Origin: Photobacterium sp. JCM 19050
GTDB taxonomy: Bacteria > Pseudomonadota > Gammaproteobacteria > Enterobacterales > Vibrionaceae
DNA: 64,000 nucleotides
Assembly (NCBI GenBank): GCA_001310455.1
Contig: BAXG01000021.1
Location: forward strand, 24,971-88,970
Reading direction: 5' to 3'
In this document: one piece after another, positions 50,621 to 61,194 of the stretch
Position numbering within the stretch: the stretch's first letter is position 1
How the letters are laid out: each line of letters opens with the position of its first letter
Position numbers and translations under genes: made by a program
The notes under the pieces: model-generated
The model's database searches: none
What the model was told of the DNA's origin: nothing
Seen by the model: only the letters and a program-made list of their open reading frames with translations

Positions 50621-52110
50621 TCAGGGTTTTAACACCTTCCATTCAAAGCGATCCCGCCCTTGCTCAATCGCCGTTCCAAGGGCAAGGTCGAGTGCGACAT
50701 GCAATTCACGGTCTGCTACCGGGTTGCATCCCAGCATTGAAATACCCCCGCCGGTCAGAGTGATATGTTCATTGATAACAGAGCGCCGGTTACGAATTTT
50801 AAGCTTCCGCACTTCTTCAAGGCATTTCTCCGCGACTTTACTCCCTGAATCGGTATCCGGCAGTAAAATGATAAAACGTGCACCGGCAACCCGGGCAACC
50901 ACATCACCATGGCGTTTCAATTGCGTTCTTAACGCCTGCGCAACGAGCCTGAGCACCTTGTCCCCCGCGCTTCGCCATACTCGAGGTTATATTCACGCAG
51001 ATAATCCACTTCGAACTGTATGAGGCACAACGTGGTGCCAGCACGCCGTGCACGGCCAATTTCACTTGTTACCAGACCGTCAATATATTCCCGGTTGAAA
51101 CAGCCGGTCAGTTGGTCAGTTCGGGACAGCGTTTTCAGCGATTTCTCAGCATCTTCCAATGCCAGTGTTTTTTTGTAGACCTGTGCATGAAGCGTCAGCG
51201 TCCTTCTGCGCACTGTCACCAGCAGCGCCCCAACAGCAAAGGCACACGCTGAACCCAGCGCAAATACGATCCATGGGGCATTACTTATCGTGTAGAACTC
51301 ATTACTCAAATGCCCCCCAACCAACCATTCCCTCCCAGCGAAAAACAGAGGGTTGGAATACACACTCTCCGATGTTTCAAGAAAGTTTTCGTTTGCACCG
51401 TTGTAGAAAATAGGTTGCCCGCTCCCCTGTCCCGGAGAGTCATAAACGGTAAATGTCATCATGCTGTCCGGCAGCGTCAGTAAAGCCTGCTCGACAATGG
51501 CATCCACACTGATGATTGCAAAAAGGAAACCGGGTGCTGCAGCTTCAGTTCGCCTGACCGGCATAATGAGCGCGCACGCTTTGCGGATATCCGTACCATT
51601 ACTCATTTCCGCCACTGGTGTGGCAAGAACTGCATCCAGCGAAATGCTTTTAGCTATTGTTTCGTAAATATCGAATGGCAAGGCATTTTCATCTACCCAT
51701 ACCGACTGGGTAATATCTCTCCGGGCAGTTTCCTGAGGCAATGTCGTTGCCGTCAGTGTGGACTCATTCCGCCCGTCGGACTGGCTTGCAAAATCACGGA
51801 CAACAGATCTGTCGACCCACTCTACATCAAGAAAAATACCGCCGGGGCGGGCAAAGGCATCCTTAAAAAGCGTCTGTTCAAACTGGACGGACTGCTGGTC
51901 AGACTCAAGCACAGATTGAACCAGGCGAAGATGCCTGACGCTTTGTGACAGCTCGCTCTCAATCAACAGAGCCAGCAGCTCGACTTTCGACTCCAACTCT
52001 GCATCCAGCAATTTTTTTTCAGTCTGGCTTACGTACCAGGCACATACACCGGACACAACTAACCCCGTTGCAACTACAGCGGCAATTCCCCATCCGGTAC
52101 GTTTAACCAT
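50621..52110 (-). CDS. membrane protein with degenerate GGDEF domain (one frame break)
   Basis: About 496 residues after repair. N-terminal helix (GIAAVVATGLVVSGVCAWYV), a 240-residue periplasmic sensor region, a second helix (WIVFALGSACAFAVGALLVTV) and a C-terminal GGDEF-family domain (DQLTGCFNREYIDGL). The signature loop reads VAGARFIIL instead of GGDEF, and no I-site is visible, so cyclase activity is unlikely; a receptor or regulatory role is possible. Break at about 50962 (G6 read as G5) joins EARG to DKVLRLVAQAL. The ATG at 52110 is preferred. Confidence 0.85.
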
Positions 52111-52253
52111 TCCACCGTCCCCATTTGACAAGGAGCACTGAGACAAGGCGCTCTATGTATCAAACTATCAATATGCATCCAATAAGTGTTGATGAAGATA
52201 GGGAAAGTTTCCACTTTGGCAGAATTGGGTCTAAAACTATGAGCGTGAGGAGG

Positions 52254-52279
52254 AAAAAGGAGCACAAAGCTCCTTTTTT
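52254..52279 (-). terminator. terminator after metE
   Basis: AAAAAGGAGC with GCTCCTTTTTT, five-base loop; A and T runs on both flanks. Confidence 0.85.
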
Positions 52280-52308
52280 ACTAAATCAACAGGCTTATGT
52301 AATCGAAA

Positions 52309-54579
52309 TCATCCAACGGTTTCTCTTAGGGTTTTCGCAGCAGCAACCAGGTTCTTCAAAGCGGCTTCTGTTTCTTCCCAGTTACGGTTTTCAGGCCGCA
52401 ATCCGGGTTAACCCAAAGGCGTTCTTTCGGTACAGTTTTCAGCGCCTTGAATAACCTTTCAACGATCAACTTCTCATCAGGGACATTGGGTGAATGTATG
52501 TCGTAAACTCCGGGGCCAATTTCATTCGGGTAGGCAAAATCATCAAAAGCCTTCAGCAATTCCATATCAGAACGAGAGGTTTCAATGGTTATTACATCTG
52601 CATCCAGATTTGCGACAGATTCGATGATGTCATTGAACTCGCTGTAACACATGTGTGTGTGAATCTGCGTTTCTGCCGTCGCACTTGCTGCGGATATACG
52701 GAATGCTCTGACTGCCCAGCGCAGGTAAGTGCTCCAATCAGCTTTTCTCAGAGGCATACCCTCCCGAATAGCCGGTTCATCAATCTGGATGATGCTGATT
52801 CCTGCTTTTTGTAAATCTGTCACTTCGTCACGCAGTGCAAGGGCAATCTGTTCGGCAATCGTCTGCCGGGATACATCCTCGCGGGGAAACGTCCAGGCAG
52901 AATTGTCACCGGCCCGGTCAGCATGCCCTTGACTGGCTTATCTGTCAGGGACTGCGCGTACGACGACCAGTCGACAGTAATTGGCTCAGGCCTCGAAATA
53001 TCACCTACCACCACCGCAGGCTTAACACAGCGTGATCCATAACTTTGTACCCAACCAAACCGGGTTGAAACAAATCCTTCCAGGTGCTCGGCAAAGTATT
53101 CAACCATGTCGTTACGTTCAGCCTCGCCGTGAACCAGCACATCCAGACCGATAACCTCCTGGCGACGGACAGCATCTTGAATATGCCTTTCATTGCAGAA
53201 TGGTACGTATCTGAACTCAGTCTCCCGCCTTTAAAATCCCGGCGCTGTTGGCGAATCTCCAGTGTTTGGGGAAATGACCCAATGGTTGTAGTCGGAAATT
53301 GAGGAAGATTCAGCGATTTTCTTTGTGCCACCGCCCTTTCCGGGTAGCCATGCGTTCGCTCACCCAAGGCATCGCAGACCGTCGTCAGCCGGGTTGTCAC
53401 CTCCGGGTTATGCACTCTCTCATTGTGTTGGCGGGACGCGATACTTGCACTGTAGGCCGCGGCCTCCTCTGCCGCACCCGGTTCACCATTCACGGCCCTG
53501 TCCAACAGGACTGCTTCATCCAGTTTCTGTCTGGCAAAGGCAAACCATCCGTAGGTTTCAGCGTCGAGCTGGTCCTCCGAGGTCAGATCCAGTGGCGAAT
53601 GTAACAGTGAACAAGACGTCGCGATCCAAAGCCGCTTACCCAACTTGTTTTTTGCATCGCTCAATGCCCTCAACCACTTAACAAGATCAGCTCGCCAAAC
53701 ATTGCGGCCGTTGATAACACCCGCCGACAGAACCCAGCCCTCGGGCAACGCATCAACAACAGCTTTCAACTGCTCAGGTGCGGCTTGAAGATCAACATGC
53801 AGCCCCTGAACATTCAGATCCGGCAGCAAAGCCAGCTTATCTTCAATACTCTCAAAGTAACTGGTGAGCAGCAGCTTTACCGGCGATTGCAATGTCTGGT
53901 AACACGAGACAAGAGCAGACTGCCACTTGGATTCCACATCCAACCCAAGAATCGGCTCATCGATCTGCAACCAGTCAACATTGAGTGCCCCCAGCCGCTC
54001 AAACACTTCCTGATATACCGGAAGGAGCTTTTCCAACAGCGTGAGTCTGTCAAAACCTGATTCCTTTTCTTTACCAAGGTAAAGGTATGAAACCGGCCCA
54101 AGCAATACCGGTTTTGCTTTAAAACCGGCACGTTGCGCTTCTTCGATTTCTTCAAAAAGCTGAGTCCAGGACAACGCGAATGTATCGCCAGATTCAAACT
54201 CGGGAACAATATAGTGGTAGTTGGTGTTGAACCATTTGGTCATATCCGCTGCGGCGCAGGCGCAACCGGTCGGGGCTTTACCACGGGCAACTCGGAACAG
54301 CGTATCCAAATTGAAGGATTCACCGTCATGACGGTGCCTTTCCGGTACGTGTCCGACTAACAGGCTGGTATTCAGGACATGATCGTACCAGGCAAAATCA
54401 CCAACAGTGACGTAATCAAGCCCGGCGTCTTTCTGCGCCTGCCAGTTTTCATTTCGAATCTGCGCACCGGTATTTTCAAGCTCCTGCTGGGACGTTTTAC
54501 CCTGCCAATACGATTCCAATGCAATCTTGAGCTCGCGTTTCCTGCCGATGCGAGGGTAACCCAGAATATGTGCTGTCAT
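52309..54579 (-). CDS. metE: cobalamin-independent methionine synthase (three frame breaks)
   Basis: Transfers a methyl group from methyl-tetrahydrofolate triglutamate to homocysteine. Repaired length about 757 (E. coli 753). Zinc-site residues are visible in [11 protein letters not shown] and [10 protein letters not shown], and substrate-binding [11 protein letters not shown] and [12 protein letters not shown]. Breaks at about 53176 (AAA read as AA), 52896 and 52386 (CCC read as CC); the last restores [17 protein letters not shown] and the stop at 52309. Divergent from metR with met boxes between. Confidence 0.94.
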
Positions 54580-54600
54580 GACTTTCTCTCCGTAAAATTT

Positions 54601-54632
54601 AGCCGTCCAGATGTTTACATGTCCAGATTCAC
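54601..54632. promoter_or_regulatory. MetJ operator (tandem met boxes) upstream of metE
   Basis: Four consecutive 8-mers resembling AGACGTCT: AGCCGTCC, AGATGTTT, ACATGTCC and AGATTCAC. They stand between metE and metR, where MetJ and MetR act in enterics. The match is partial in the last two units. Confidence 0.55.
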
Positions 54633-54688
54633 CCGGTAGAGTTCATAAAACAAACTCAAAAAGCTCAAATGGATGTTGAGAAAAATTC

Positions 54689-55600
54689 ATGATTGAACTC
54701 AAACACCTACGTACACTTACGGTGCTAAGGGATACAGGGTCACTTACTGCGACGGCAAATCAGCTTTGCCTGACTCAATCAGCTCTTTCCCATCAGATCA
54801 AAGAGTTGGAACAACGTTTAGGCGGGCATTTGTTCCTGCGAAAAACCCGTCCGGTAAGGTTTACTGCTGAAGGTGAGATTCTTCTAAAACTGGCGGATGA
54901 CGTGTTGCCACGAATGGCCCGCGCCGAAAACGAGTTGGCCGGCCTCAAGGAAGATATAAAAGGCCGGCTTCATATGGCGATAGAGTGCCATTCCTGCTTC
55001 CAGTGGTTAATGCCCGCCATCAAGGAATACCAGCTCGGCTGGCCGTCTGTGGAACTGGATTTTTCATCCGGTTTCGGGTTTGAACCGCTTCCGGCTCTTG
55101 CCTCCGGCGATCTGGACTTGGTAGTGACATCTGATATCCAACCCCGCTCAGAAATTCATTTTGAATCGCTGTTCGACTTTGAAATGAGGCTTGTCGTCGC
55201 GCCGGGGCATCCGCTGGCAGAAGTCTCTGCCATTGAGCCGGACATGCTCGAGCATGAAGTCATGCTTACCTACCCCGTCCAGCGCCAGCGTCTGGATGTT
55301 ATTAAGCACTTCCTGCAACCGGCCGGGGTTGAACCGCAGTCATTCAAGCAGGCAGACAACACGCTTATGTTGATTCAGATGGTGTCAGCCGGGCTTGGCG
55401 TCGCTGCCTTGCCTAACTGGGCGATTCATGAGTTCTCAAGGCAGGGGTTGGTTATCAGTAAGCCGCTTGGGAAAGGACTGTGGCGCCGGCTTTATGCCGC
55501 TGTGCGGGCTTCGGATGTTGAGCGTAAACACCTTCAGGCATTTTTCAGTATTGCCAAGACACAATGCCAGACACATTTAAGCGGCATCAGACCGGCATAA
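54689..55600 (+). CDS. metR: LysR-family activator MetR
   Basis: Homocysteine-responsive activator of metE. 303 residues, MetR-like throughout: MIELKHLRTLTVLRDTGSLT, LCLTQSALSHQIKELE and GDLDLVVTSDI. The helix-turn-helix covers residues 18-37. Frame intact. Divergent from metE by 109 bases, the conserved arrangement; convergent with the acetyltransferase gene, overlapping it by 14 bases. Confidence 0.96.
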   Translation: MIELKHLRTLTVLRDTGSLTATANQLCLTQSALSHQIKELEQRLGGHLFLRKTRPVRFTAEGEILLKLADDVLPRMARAENELAGLKEDIKGRLHMAIECHSCFQWLMPAIKEYQLGWPSVELDFSSGFGFEPLPALASGDLDLVVTSDIQPRSEIHFESLFDFEMRLVVAPGHPLAEVSAIEPDMLEHEVMLTYPVQRQRLDVIKHFLQPAGVEPQSFKQADNTLMLIQMVSAGLGVAALPNWAIHEFSRQGLVISKPLGKGLWRRLYAAVRASDVERKHLQAFFSIAKTQCQTHLSGIRPA

Positions 55601-56078
55601 GTTGTTTGTACATAACGTGACAGTCAACGTAGCCGTCTTTGGCATGGTGATACGCATTGGGAAGCGTACCGACAATCCTGAACCCGAGCTTGCGCCACAA
55701 ATTCACGGCTACCGTGTTGGTAGAAACAACCGAGTTAAATTGCATGGCCTTAAACCCGTGCTTCTCCGCTATTTCCTGGGAATGGATACACAGCTTTTTG
55801 GCTACACCTTTTCCGCGAGCAAACGGTGAAACCATGTAGCCACAGTTACAGACATGGCTGCCGGGGCCGGCAGCATTTGCTTTCAGATAATAGGAACCAA
55901 GAATGACACCATTTTCCACCGCAACATAGCTCACAATCGGATACAGGCACCAAATCTGATAGGCCTCCTCCAGTGTCATGTCAGGGTCAAAGGCATATGT
56001 TTCACGAGCTTCAATGACGGATTTAAATACCGGCCAGAACGCGTCAAAATCTTCCCTGGTCATTTCCCTGATTTGCAC
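55587..56078 (-). CDS. GNAT-family N-acetyltransferase
   Basis: Cytosolic acetyltransferase of 163 residues. Acetyl-CoA binding segment VSPFARGKGVAKKLC (R-x-x-G-x-G/A) near residue 85, preceded by the strand VAVENGVILGSYYL and followed by AVNLWRKLGF. Substrate unknown. Frame intact; overlaps the 3' end of metR on the opposite strand. Confidence 0.88.
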   Translation of the reverse strand: MQIREMTREDFDAFWPVFKSVIEARETYAFDPDMTLEEAYQIWCLYPIVSYVAVENGVILGSYYLKANAAGPGSHVCNCGYMVSPFARGKGVAKKLCIHSQEIAEKHGFKAMQFNSVVSTNTVAVNLWRKLGFRIVGTLPNAYHHAKDGYVDCHVMYKQLMPV

Positions 56079-56104
56079 ATTTTTACTCCTGGTTCGTTAC
56101 CGTT

Positions 56105-56420
56105 TCACATATTCATCTCTACCAACTCAGAGACTTCAAGCGTTCCACCCACATCCAAAAAGGGGCACGCTTTTGTCATCTCCAATGCCTTTTCAATATC
56201 CGGGGCTTGAACGATGGTATAGCCGGACATAGCAACAGAACTCCCTTGAGAGACAGAACCGTCGGGTAACAGCGTATGAGTGTTTTTGAGCGGGTTAGCC
56301 GGGCTGATGACAACCTCACCAAGCGAGAACAACCACTTTCGGTATTTTTCGAAGTGACGCTTTCCTTCTTCCGGCGATGAAGCGCTCGCCCCCAAAGTAA
56401 GCAATGACAAATTTAGGCAT
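56105..56420 (-). CDS. YCII-related protein (frame break near 5' end)
   Basis: Small protein of about 104 residues of the YCII-like family, dimeric alpha-beta barrel. Start ATG at 56420 gives MPKFVIAYFGG; the body SSPEEGKRHFEKYRKWLFSLGE and ISPANPLKNTHTLLPDG are in another frame. The shift lies between about 56382 and 56396; here a base seems to be in excess, or two are lost, unlike most breaks. Catalytic role unknown. Confidence 0.75.
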
Positions 56421-56456
56421 AGCAATCTTCCTGATTTGATGAAAATCCACACAACA

Positions 56457-56492
56457 ATATACAGACCACCTCAAGGTGCAGGTGTGGTTATA
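56457..56492. repeat. dispersed palindromic repeat A, short copy
   Basis: ATATACAGACC..., with core CCACCTCAAGGTGC (56466-56479) and a closing GTGTGGTTATA. Imperfect inverted ends. Upstream of the YCII-like gene. Confidence 0.65.
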
Positions 56493-56566
56493 CAATAAAC
56501 ATCAGCCCATATTCAGGCAATAAACAACCTGACGCTTAACGTGAAACCAATAACCCTGATGAAAAC

Positions 56567-56600
56567 TGAATGAGGCTTTCCAGCCGGAAAGCCTCATTCA
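56567..56600 (-). terminator. perfect 15-bp hairpin, terminator of DUF4250 gene
   Basis: TGAATGAGGCTTTCC with GGAAAGCCTCATTCA around AGCC. On the minus strand it is followed by GTTTTC. The symmetry is perfect. Confidence 0.7.
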
Positions 56601-56626
56601 ATGGGTATGAAAAGGGTGTCTTTGCG

Positions 56627-56824
56627 CTATTTAAATCGGAACTGATTACTCAAGGGGTCGTAGTAACACCCCATGTTGTTCATACGCTCTTCGAGCTCGT
56701 TCTGGTCCAGGTCCATGTGCGCAGACAACGCTTCAATGCCATCGCATTCTAGCCGGAGTTTTTCATTCAAAATGCCGTATACGATTGCATCATCAAGGCG
56801 GGAAATGTCATGTGTGGCCATCAT
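56627..56824 (-). CDS. DUF4250 small protein
   Basis: Protein of 65 residues: MMATHDISRLDDAIVYGILN, NEKLRLECDGIEAL, then LDQNELEERMNNMGCYYD and NQFRFK. It matches the DUF4250 pattern (short helical protein with a C-terminal YxYDxxxNQF). Function unknown. Start at 56824 has a GGGGAG site seven bases upstream; longer upstream extension is not supported. Confidence 0.78.
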   Translation of the reverse strand: MMATHDISRLDDAIVYGILNEKLRLECDGIEALSAHMDLDQNELEERMNNMGCYYDPLSNQFRFK

Positions 56825-56948
56825 TGCTTCTCCCCAAACAGGTATCAAGGGAAGTGTAGACAACGAAGAGCATAAGAAATGAGATAATTGTTGGAAAAAG
56901 TGAGAGCGGTTTTCCACTCCCACTTATCTTTTTAGCGCTCAGATCCGA

Positions 56949-57620
56949 TCAAATAAATGCGCCGACCATCACGCTGGAGAAACTGATACAGGTAAGCGCA
57001 GCAGCTACCAACACTTTTTGAGCCGGCTTCTGCGTAACCAGGTGTACCACCCAACATGCCACGCCAGCCAACAATAAACCTGACATCATTCCTACCCGGC
57101 CAGCTTCGCTTTCCAATTGCGCTTCTGGTATTGCAAGTGCCGCAGCCAACATCGTCAGCATAAGGCCAATGGCTGACACCAGCCCAACGACAGGTAAGAT
57201 CCGGTGAAATGCCTGCAACCTCGAGCGGGCCTGCACCAGTGCAAGGTGCGATATCGCCGCCCCCACCAGTCCTGTCGTAAATACTTGGGCTATTACCTCC
57301 AGTAAGGCGCCCTGCGCCGCACCGATAATCCAGACCAACACCGCAAGCGCATTCGACAAATAAAGCAGTGGCAAAGGCCCCTTTTCTCGCGTTTTACCTG
57401 TTTTGGCCATAACGGCAAAACCGGCTAGGGTAACAAATGGCAGCAAAGACCAGACATCAAGTGGCACAATGACCAGCCACGCAAATACCAATCCCCAGAG
57501 AACTTTGTGAATTCGGCCACGTTGCCCGGGACAGATTTCCCCACGCAACAAAACAAGAGTCAAAACCAACTGGGCGCCCATAAGCCCTGAAGCCACCACA
57601 GCTGAAATCGCATTAATCAT
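56949..57620 (-). CDS. uncharacterised polytopic membrane protein
   Basis: Hydrophobic protein of 223 residues, seven to eight predicted helices: opening MINAISAVVASGLMGAQLVL, then LWGLVFAWLVIVPLDVW, and later LVSAIGLMLTMLAAALA and VLVAAALTCISFSSVMVGAF. No family recognised. It starts at an ATG and ends just before the DUF4250 gene (about 125 bases). No catalytic motif seen. Confidence 0.7.
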   Translation of the reverse strand: MINAISAVVASGLMGAQLVLTLVLLRGEICPGQRGRIHKVLWGLVFAWLVIVPLDVWSLLPFVTLAGFAVMAKTGKTREKGPLPLLYLSNALAVLVWIIGAAQGALLEVIAQVFTTGLVGAAISHLALVQARSRLQAFHRILPVVGLVSAIGLMLTMLAAALAIPEAQLESEAGRVGMMSGLLLAGVACWVVHLVTQKPAQKVLVAAALTCISFSSVMVGAFI

Positions 57621-58071
57621 ATCTGTATTTATCTAAATTTGGCGAAACAAAAGAGGCGCTGATTATATACCCATATGGGATATAAACCCAAAAGTTAGTG
57701 GTTAAAAAATCAGTTAAAAACGAGAAGACATATCTGGCTACAACACTTTCAGCTGTAACATTTTTCATACCATTAAAAGCAAAATGACTATTAAATCATA
57801 CTTTACAAACGCAACTAATTATCATTACTAAAATCATGGCTATCAGTTTAATTTATTGATAAAAAACAACTTATCACTTCAATATCTCGTTACTTTAGCG
57901 ATGGAACACATATACATGCATAGGTCTTTGGTACAGCTCACACTCTTTCCACTCGATTGTTACCAAACGCAGCAAATGTGTAATGATTAGCCCAGTAAAC
58001 ATTCTTGGGATCAACATCACTTGAATGGACGATAAATAAAAAAGAAAAAACGAGCATTGTCAGGAGACAAA
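57621..58071. other. AT-rich intergenic region upstream of diguanylate cyclase
   Basis: About 450 bases between divergent genes with no credible ORF. Contains the 10-bp palindrome CCCATATGGG at 57670-57679 flanked by TATA tracts, possibly an operator, plus A/T runs. Nothing else recognised. Confidence 0.5.
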
Positions 58072-59298
58072 ATGGTTTCCCTCACGGAGAGGACTAAGCA
58101 CTACTTGGACGTATACCGCTTAATTTTGGGCGAGTTGTGGAGTGGTAAGCATCACGCGAACAGCTTCAGGACGACCCGTGCCGGTTACATCCGCAGCCGT
58201 ACTTCAAACATCTGTTATGGTTGGGCATTGTTAGTCTTATTGTGGATTCCATTAGACATTCTGCTGGTATCGGAAAACACGCTCCTGCGCTCACTTATTG
58301 TTGAAAGGGTTATCCTTGCTGCTGCGTTGTTCAGCATTGGCTGGTACTGCAAAAGGCAAAGCGGCCTTGAACAGGCGCGGTTCTGCCTGTTTTTGTTGGT
58401 TGTATGTGTAAACCTGTTTTACGTTTCATCCAATCTGTTGCTGGCAGCCCCGGATAACAGTGTAAGCTTTGAAACAGCTTACGCCCTTCTTCCTATTATC
58501 CATGTGGTCATGCTGACCATTTTCCCCCTGAGTGCAGTGGAAAGCCTGGCACTCATGGCCATTACCGCAATCTCTCACCTGGCGGTGGAATACAGGGGCG
58601 GAAATCTTTTGTCTCCGGACAAGCTGTCGGCCTACTGGCTGCAGACTGTGCTCTCAGTTATCGTCATCTGGTCACAACTCTCGCAATTGCATATGATTCT
58701 TCGCCTCTATCGTCAGGCAACACTTGACCCACTCACCGGCGTCTACAATCGCCGAATGCTGCTCCAGCTTGCTGACAAAGCGCTGTATCGCTGCCAGAGC
58801 AAAGGAATACCGTTTTCAGTGTTGTTGCTGGATCTTGATAAATTCAAACGCATTAATGATAAATGGGGGCATGCTTGCGGAGATATCGTTCTGCAGACAT
58901 TTACCCGAACCTTACAGGCGGATTTCCGCAAGAGTGATATCTTCGGCCGCTTTGGCGGTGAAGAATTTGTCGTGTTTCTTCCGGGGTGCGATGCCCGGGT
59001 TGCTCAGCAGGTTGCGATCCGTATTCTGTCCGTGGTCCGACGTACCGATATCACAGTCGATGACGAACCTAACCAAGTATCAATTACCGTATCCATTGGT
59101 GTTGCAACCCATACCGGCGACGAAGATCTCTCTGCGTTAATTGAGCGGGCAGATCATGCTCTGTATAAGGCGAAAGCCGATGGCCGCGATCGTTCTGTCT
59201 ATATGATGCAAGGTGAAAAGTTCGATTTCGAAAAAAGAAACCTCTCTCAACCCACCATTGAAAAGGCGAATCAGCCAGCGGAAGTGCCTGCTGAATAA
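58072..59298 (+). CDS. membrane diguanylate cyclase
   Basis: Makes c-di-GMP from two GTP. 408 residues: about six N-terminal helices (residues 45-210) and a C-terminal GGDEF domain with DPLTGVYNRRMLLQL, LLLDLDKFKRIND and active-site GRFGGEEFVVF. An inhibitory I-site RKSD precedes it by five residues, so product inhibition is expected. ATG at 58072 is chosen because GGAGA lies upstream. The membrane part resembles MASE-type sensors; signal unknown. Frame intact. Confidence 0.92.
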   Translation: MVSLTERTKHYLDVYRLILGELWSGKHHANSFRTTRAGYIRSRTSNICYGWALLVLLWIPLDILLVSENTLLRSLIVERVILAAALFSIGWYCKRQSGLEQARFCLFLLVVCVNLFYVSSNLLLAAPDNSVSFETAYALLPIIHVVMLTIFPLSAVESLALMAITAISHLAVEYRGGNLLSPDKLSAYWLQTVLSVIVIWSQLSQLHMILRLYRQATLDPLTGVYNRRMLLQLADKALYRCQSKGIPFSVLLLDLDKFKRINDKWGHACGDIVLQTFTRTLQADFRKSDIFGRFGGEEFVVFLPGCDARVAQQVAIRILSVVRRTDITVDDEPNQVSITVSIGVATHTGDEDLSALIERADHALYKAKADGRDRSVYMMQGEKFDFEKRNLSQPTIEKANQPAEVPAE

Positions 59299-59427
59299 CT
59301 GGCGAGCCTCCCATGTTTCCGTAAGTTTCATTAAAATAACCTAACTTACGCCTGCATCATTTCAAATGTTTGTCAGGCGTACTGTTTTGCGCATTTTGTA
59401 GTCAAACAGTTCCTTTTCTCTTTCGTT

Positions 59428-59442
59428 CGCTCATTTTGAGCG
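59428..59442. promoter_or_regulatory. candidate operator upstream of glpA
   Basis: CGCTCA and TGAGCG form an inverted repeat around TTT within TTCGTTCGCTCA...TGAGCGTTCGATCA, about 90 bases before glpA. The position suits GlpR or another glp regulator; the match to a GlpR consensus was not confirmed. Confidence 0.4.
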
Positions 59443-59531
59443 TTCGATCACCACGCGAATAGTCAATCAGTGGCATTATCCGCCGTAGACCTTACCGACT
59501 GAAGGGTTTCTTCAGGGGATGAAGTGAGCGA

Positions 59532-61194
59532 ATGATGATGCAACGAACCCATATGGCACGCCATGAAACAGACGTGGTAATTATAGGCGGTGGAGCAACC
59601 GGGACCGGCATAATGCGCGATTGTGCGCTGCGTGGCATCCGCTGTATTCTGATTGAGCGGGATGATTTGGCTTCCGGTACAACCGGCCGTAACCATGGCC
59701 TGCTTCACTCCGGAGCCCGCTATGCCGTAACAGACCAGGAATCCGCGCGGGAATGTATTCAGGAAAACCGGATTCTCAAGCGTGTTGCCCGTCACTGTGT
59801 TGAAAACACTGGCGGCCTGTTTATCACGTTGCCCGAGGACGATCTGGCATTCCAGGAAACCTTCCTTGCCGCCTGCCGCTCAGCAGATATTGATGTTGAG
59901 CGAATGACGCCGGCTCAAGCACTCGCTGCGGAACCTAATTGTAACCCATCACTTATTGGTGCGGTTCGCGTACCTGACGGTACGCTCGACCCCTTCCGGC
60001 TGGCTTCATCCAATGTACTTGACGCCGTTGAACACGGTGCACGTCTCTTTACCCACACGGAAGTGATTGACCTGATCCGCACCGGTGACACAGTCACGGG
60101 AGTGCGTTGCATCAACACGCTCACTCACCAGATTTTTGAAATAATCGCCAATATCGTGGTGAACGCTGCCGGAATCTGGGGACAGCAAATTTGCCAATAT
60201 GCCGACCTGGGTGTCCGGATGTTCCCGGCAAAAGGTTCTTTGTTAATCCTCGATTACCGAATCAACAATATGGTGATCAACCGCTGCCGCAAACCGGCAG
60301 ATGCCGATATTCTCGTTCCCGGCGACACCATTTCCCTTATCGGCACAACCTCTGAGCGCATTGAATACGACCAGATTGATAACCTCGAAGTCACCCCTCA
60401 TGAGGTTGACGTGCTGCTGGAAGAAGGGGCCAAACTCGCCCCTATAATGGCCAACACCCGGATCCTCCGGGCGTATGCCGGCGTCAGGCCTTTGGTCGCT
60501 GTAGACGGCGATACCAGCGGACGAAATATCAGCCGCGGGATTGTTCTGCTCGACCATGAAGAGCGTGACGGTATGAAAGGCTTTGTCACCATTACTGGTG
60601 GCAAGCTGATGACCTACCGGATGATGGCGGAGTGGACCACTGATCTGCTGGCGAAAAAGCTCGGCAACAGTGTCTCCTGTTCAACCCATACCAAACCGCT
60701 GCCCGGCTCTGAGGAAGAAAAACCGGTTAAACGTACCGCCAGCCTGGCAAAGCCGGTGTACCAATCTGCGATTTACCGCCACGGAGAACGTGCTGAAAAA
60801 TTCCTCAAAGAAGATGCGCGCAGCCAGTCAATTATCTGCGAATGCGAAATGGTGACCTGTGGGGAAATTGAATATGCCCTTAACGAACTTCACGTTGATA
60901 ACCTGGTAGACCTTCGCCGCCGTACCCGGTTGGTATGGGGCCTTGTCAGGGTGAACTCTGTTCGTACCGTGCGGCCGGACTTTTCGCGGAGTACGGAAAA
61001 ACTGACGGTAACGGTGCCAGCCACCTTCTCAACCACTTCCTGGAGGAGCGTTGGAAAGGCATCCGCCTATCGCCTGGGGCGATGCGTTGCGCGAAAGTGA
61101 ATTTACACAATGGATTTACCAGGGCCTGATGGGGTTAGATGACATCCCGGCAGCCGCCCCTGAGACTGCAAAGGAGACCACCCATGAAGTATGA
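59532..61194 (+). CDS. glpA: anaerobic glycerol-3-phosphate dehydrogenase subunit A (two frame breaks)
   Basis: Catalytic FAD subunit of GlpABC, which oxidises glycerol-3-phosphate to dihydroxyacetone phosphate in anaerobic respiration. About 554 residues after repair (E. coli 542). FAD motif VVIIGGGATGTGI near residue 16; RNHGLLHSGARYAVTD, GLFITLPEDD and MFPAKGSLLI match GlpA; CxC and MGPCQGELC cysteines follow the C-terminal [2Fe-2S]-like region. Breaks at about 60932 (GGG read as GG) and 61066 (one C missing), restoring RPIAWGDALRESEFT and a stop overlapping glpB by 11 bases. Confidence 0.95.
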
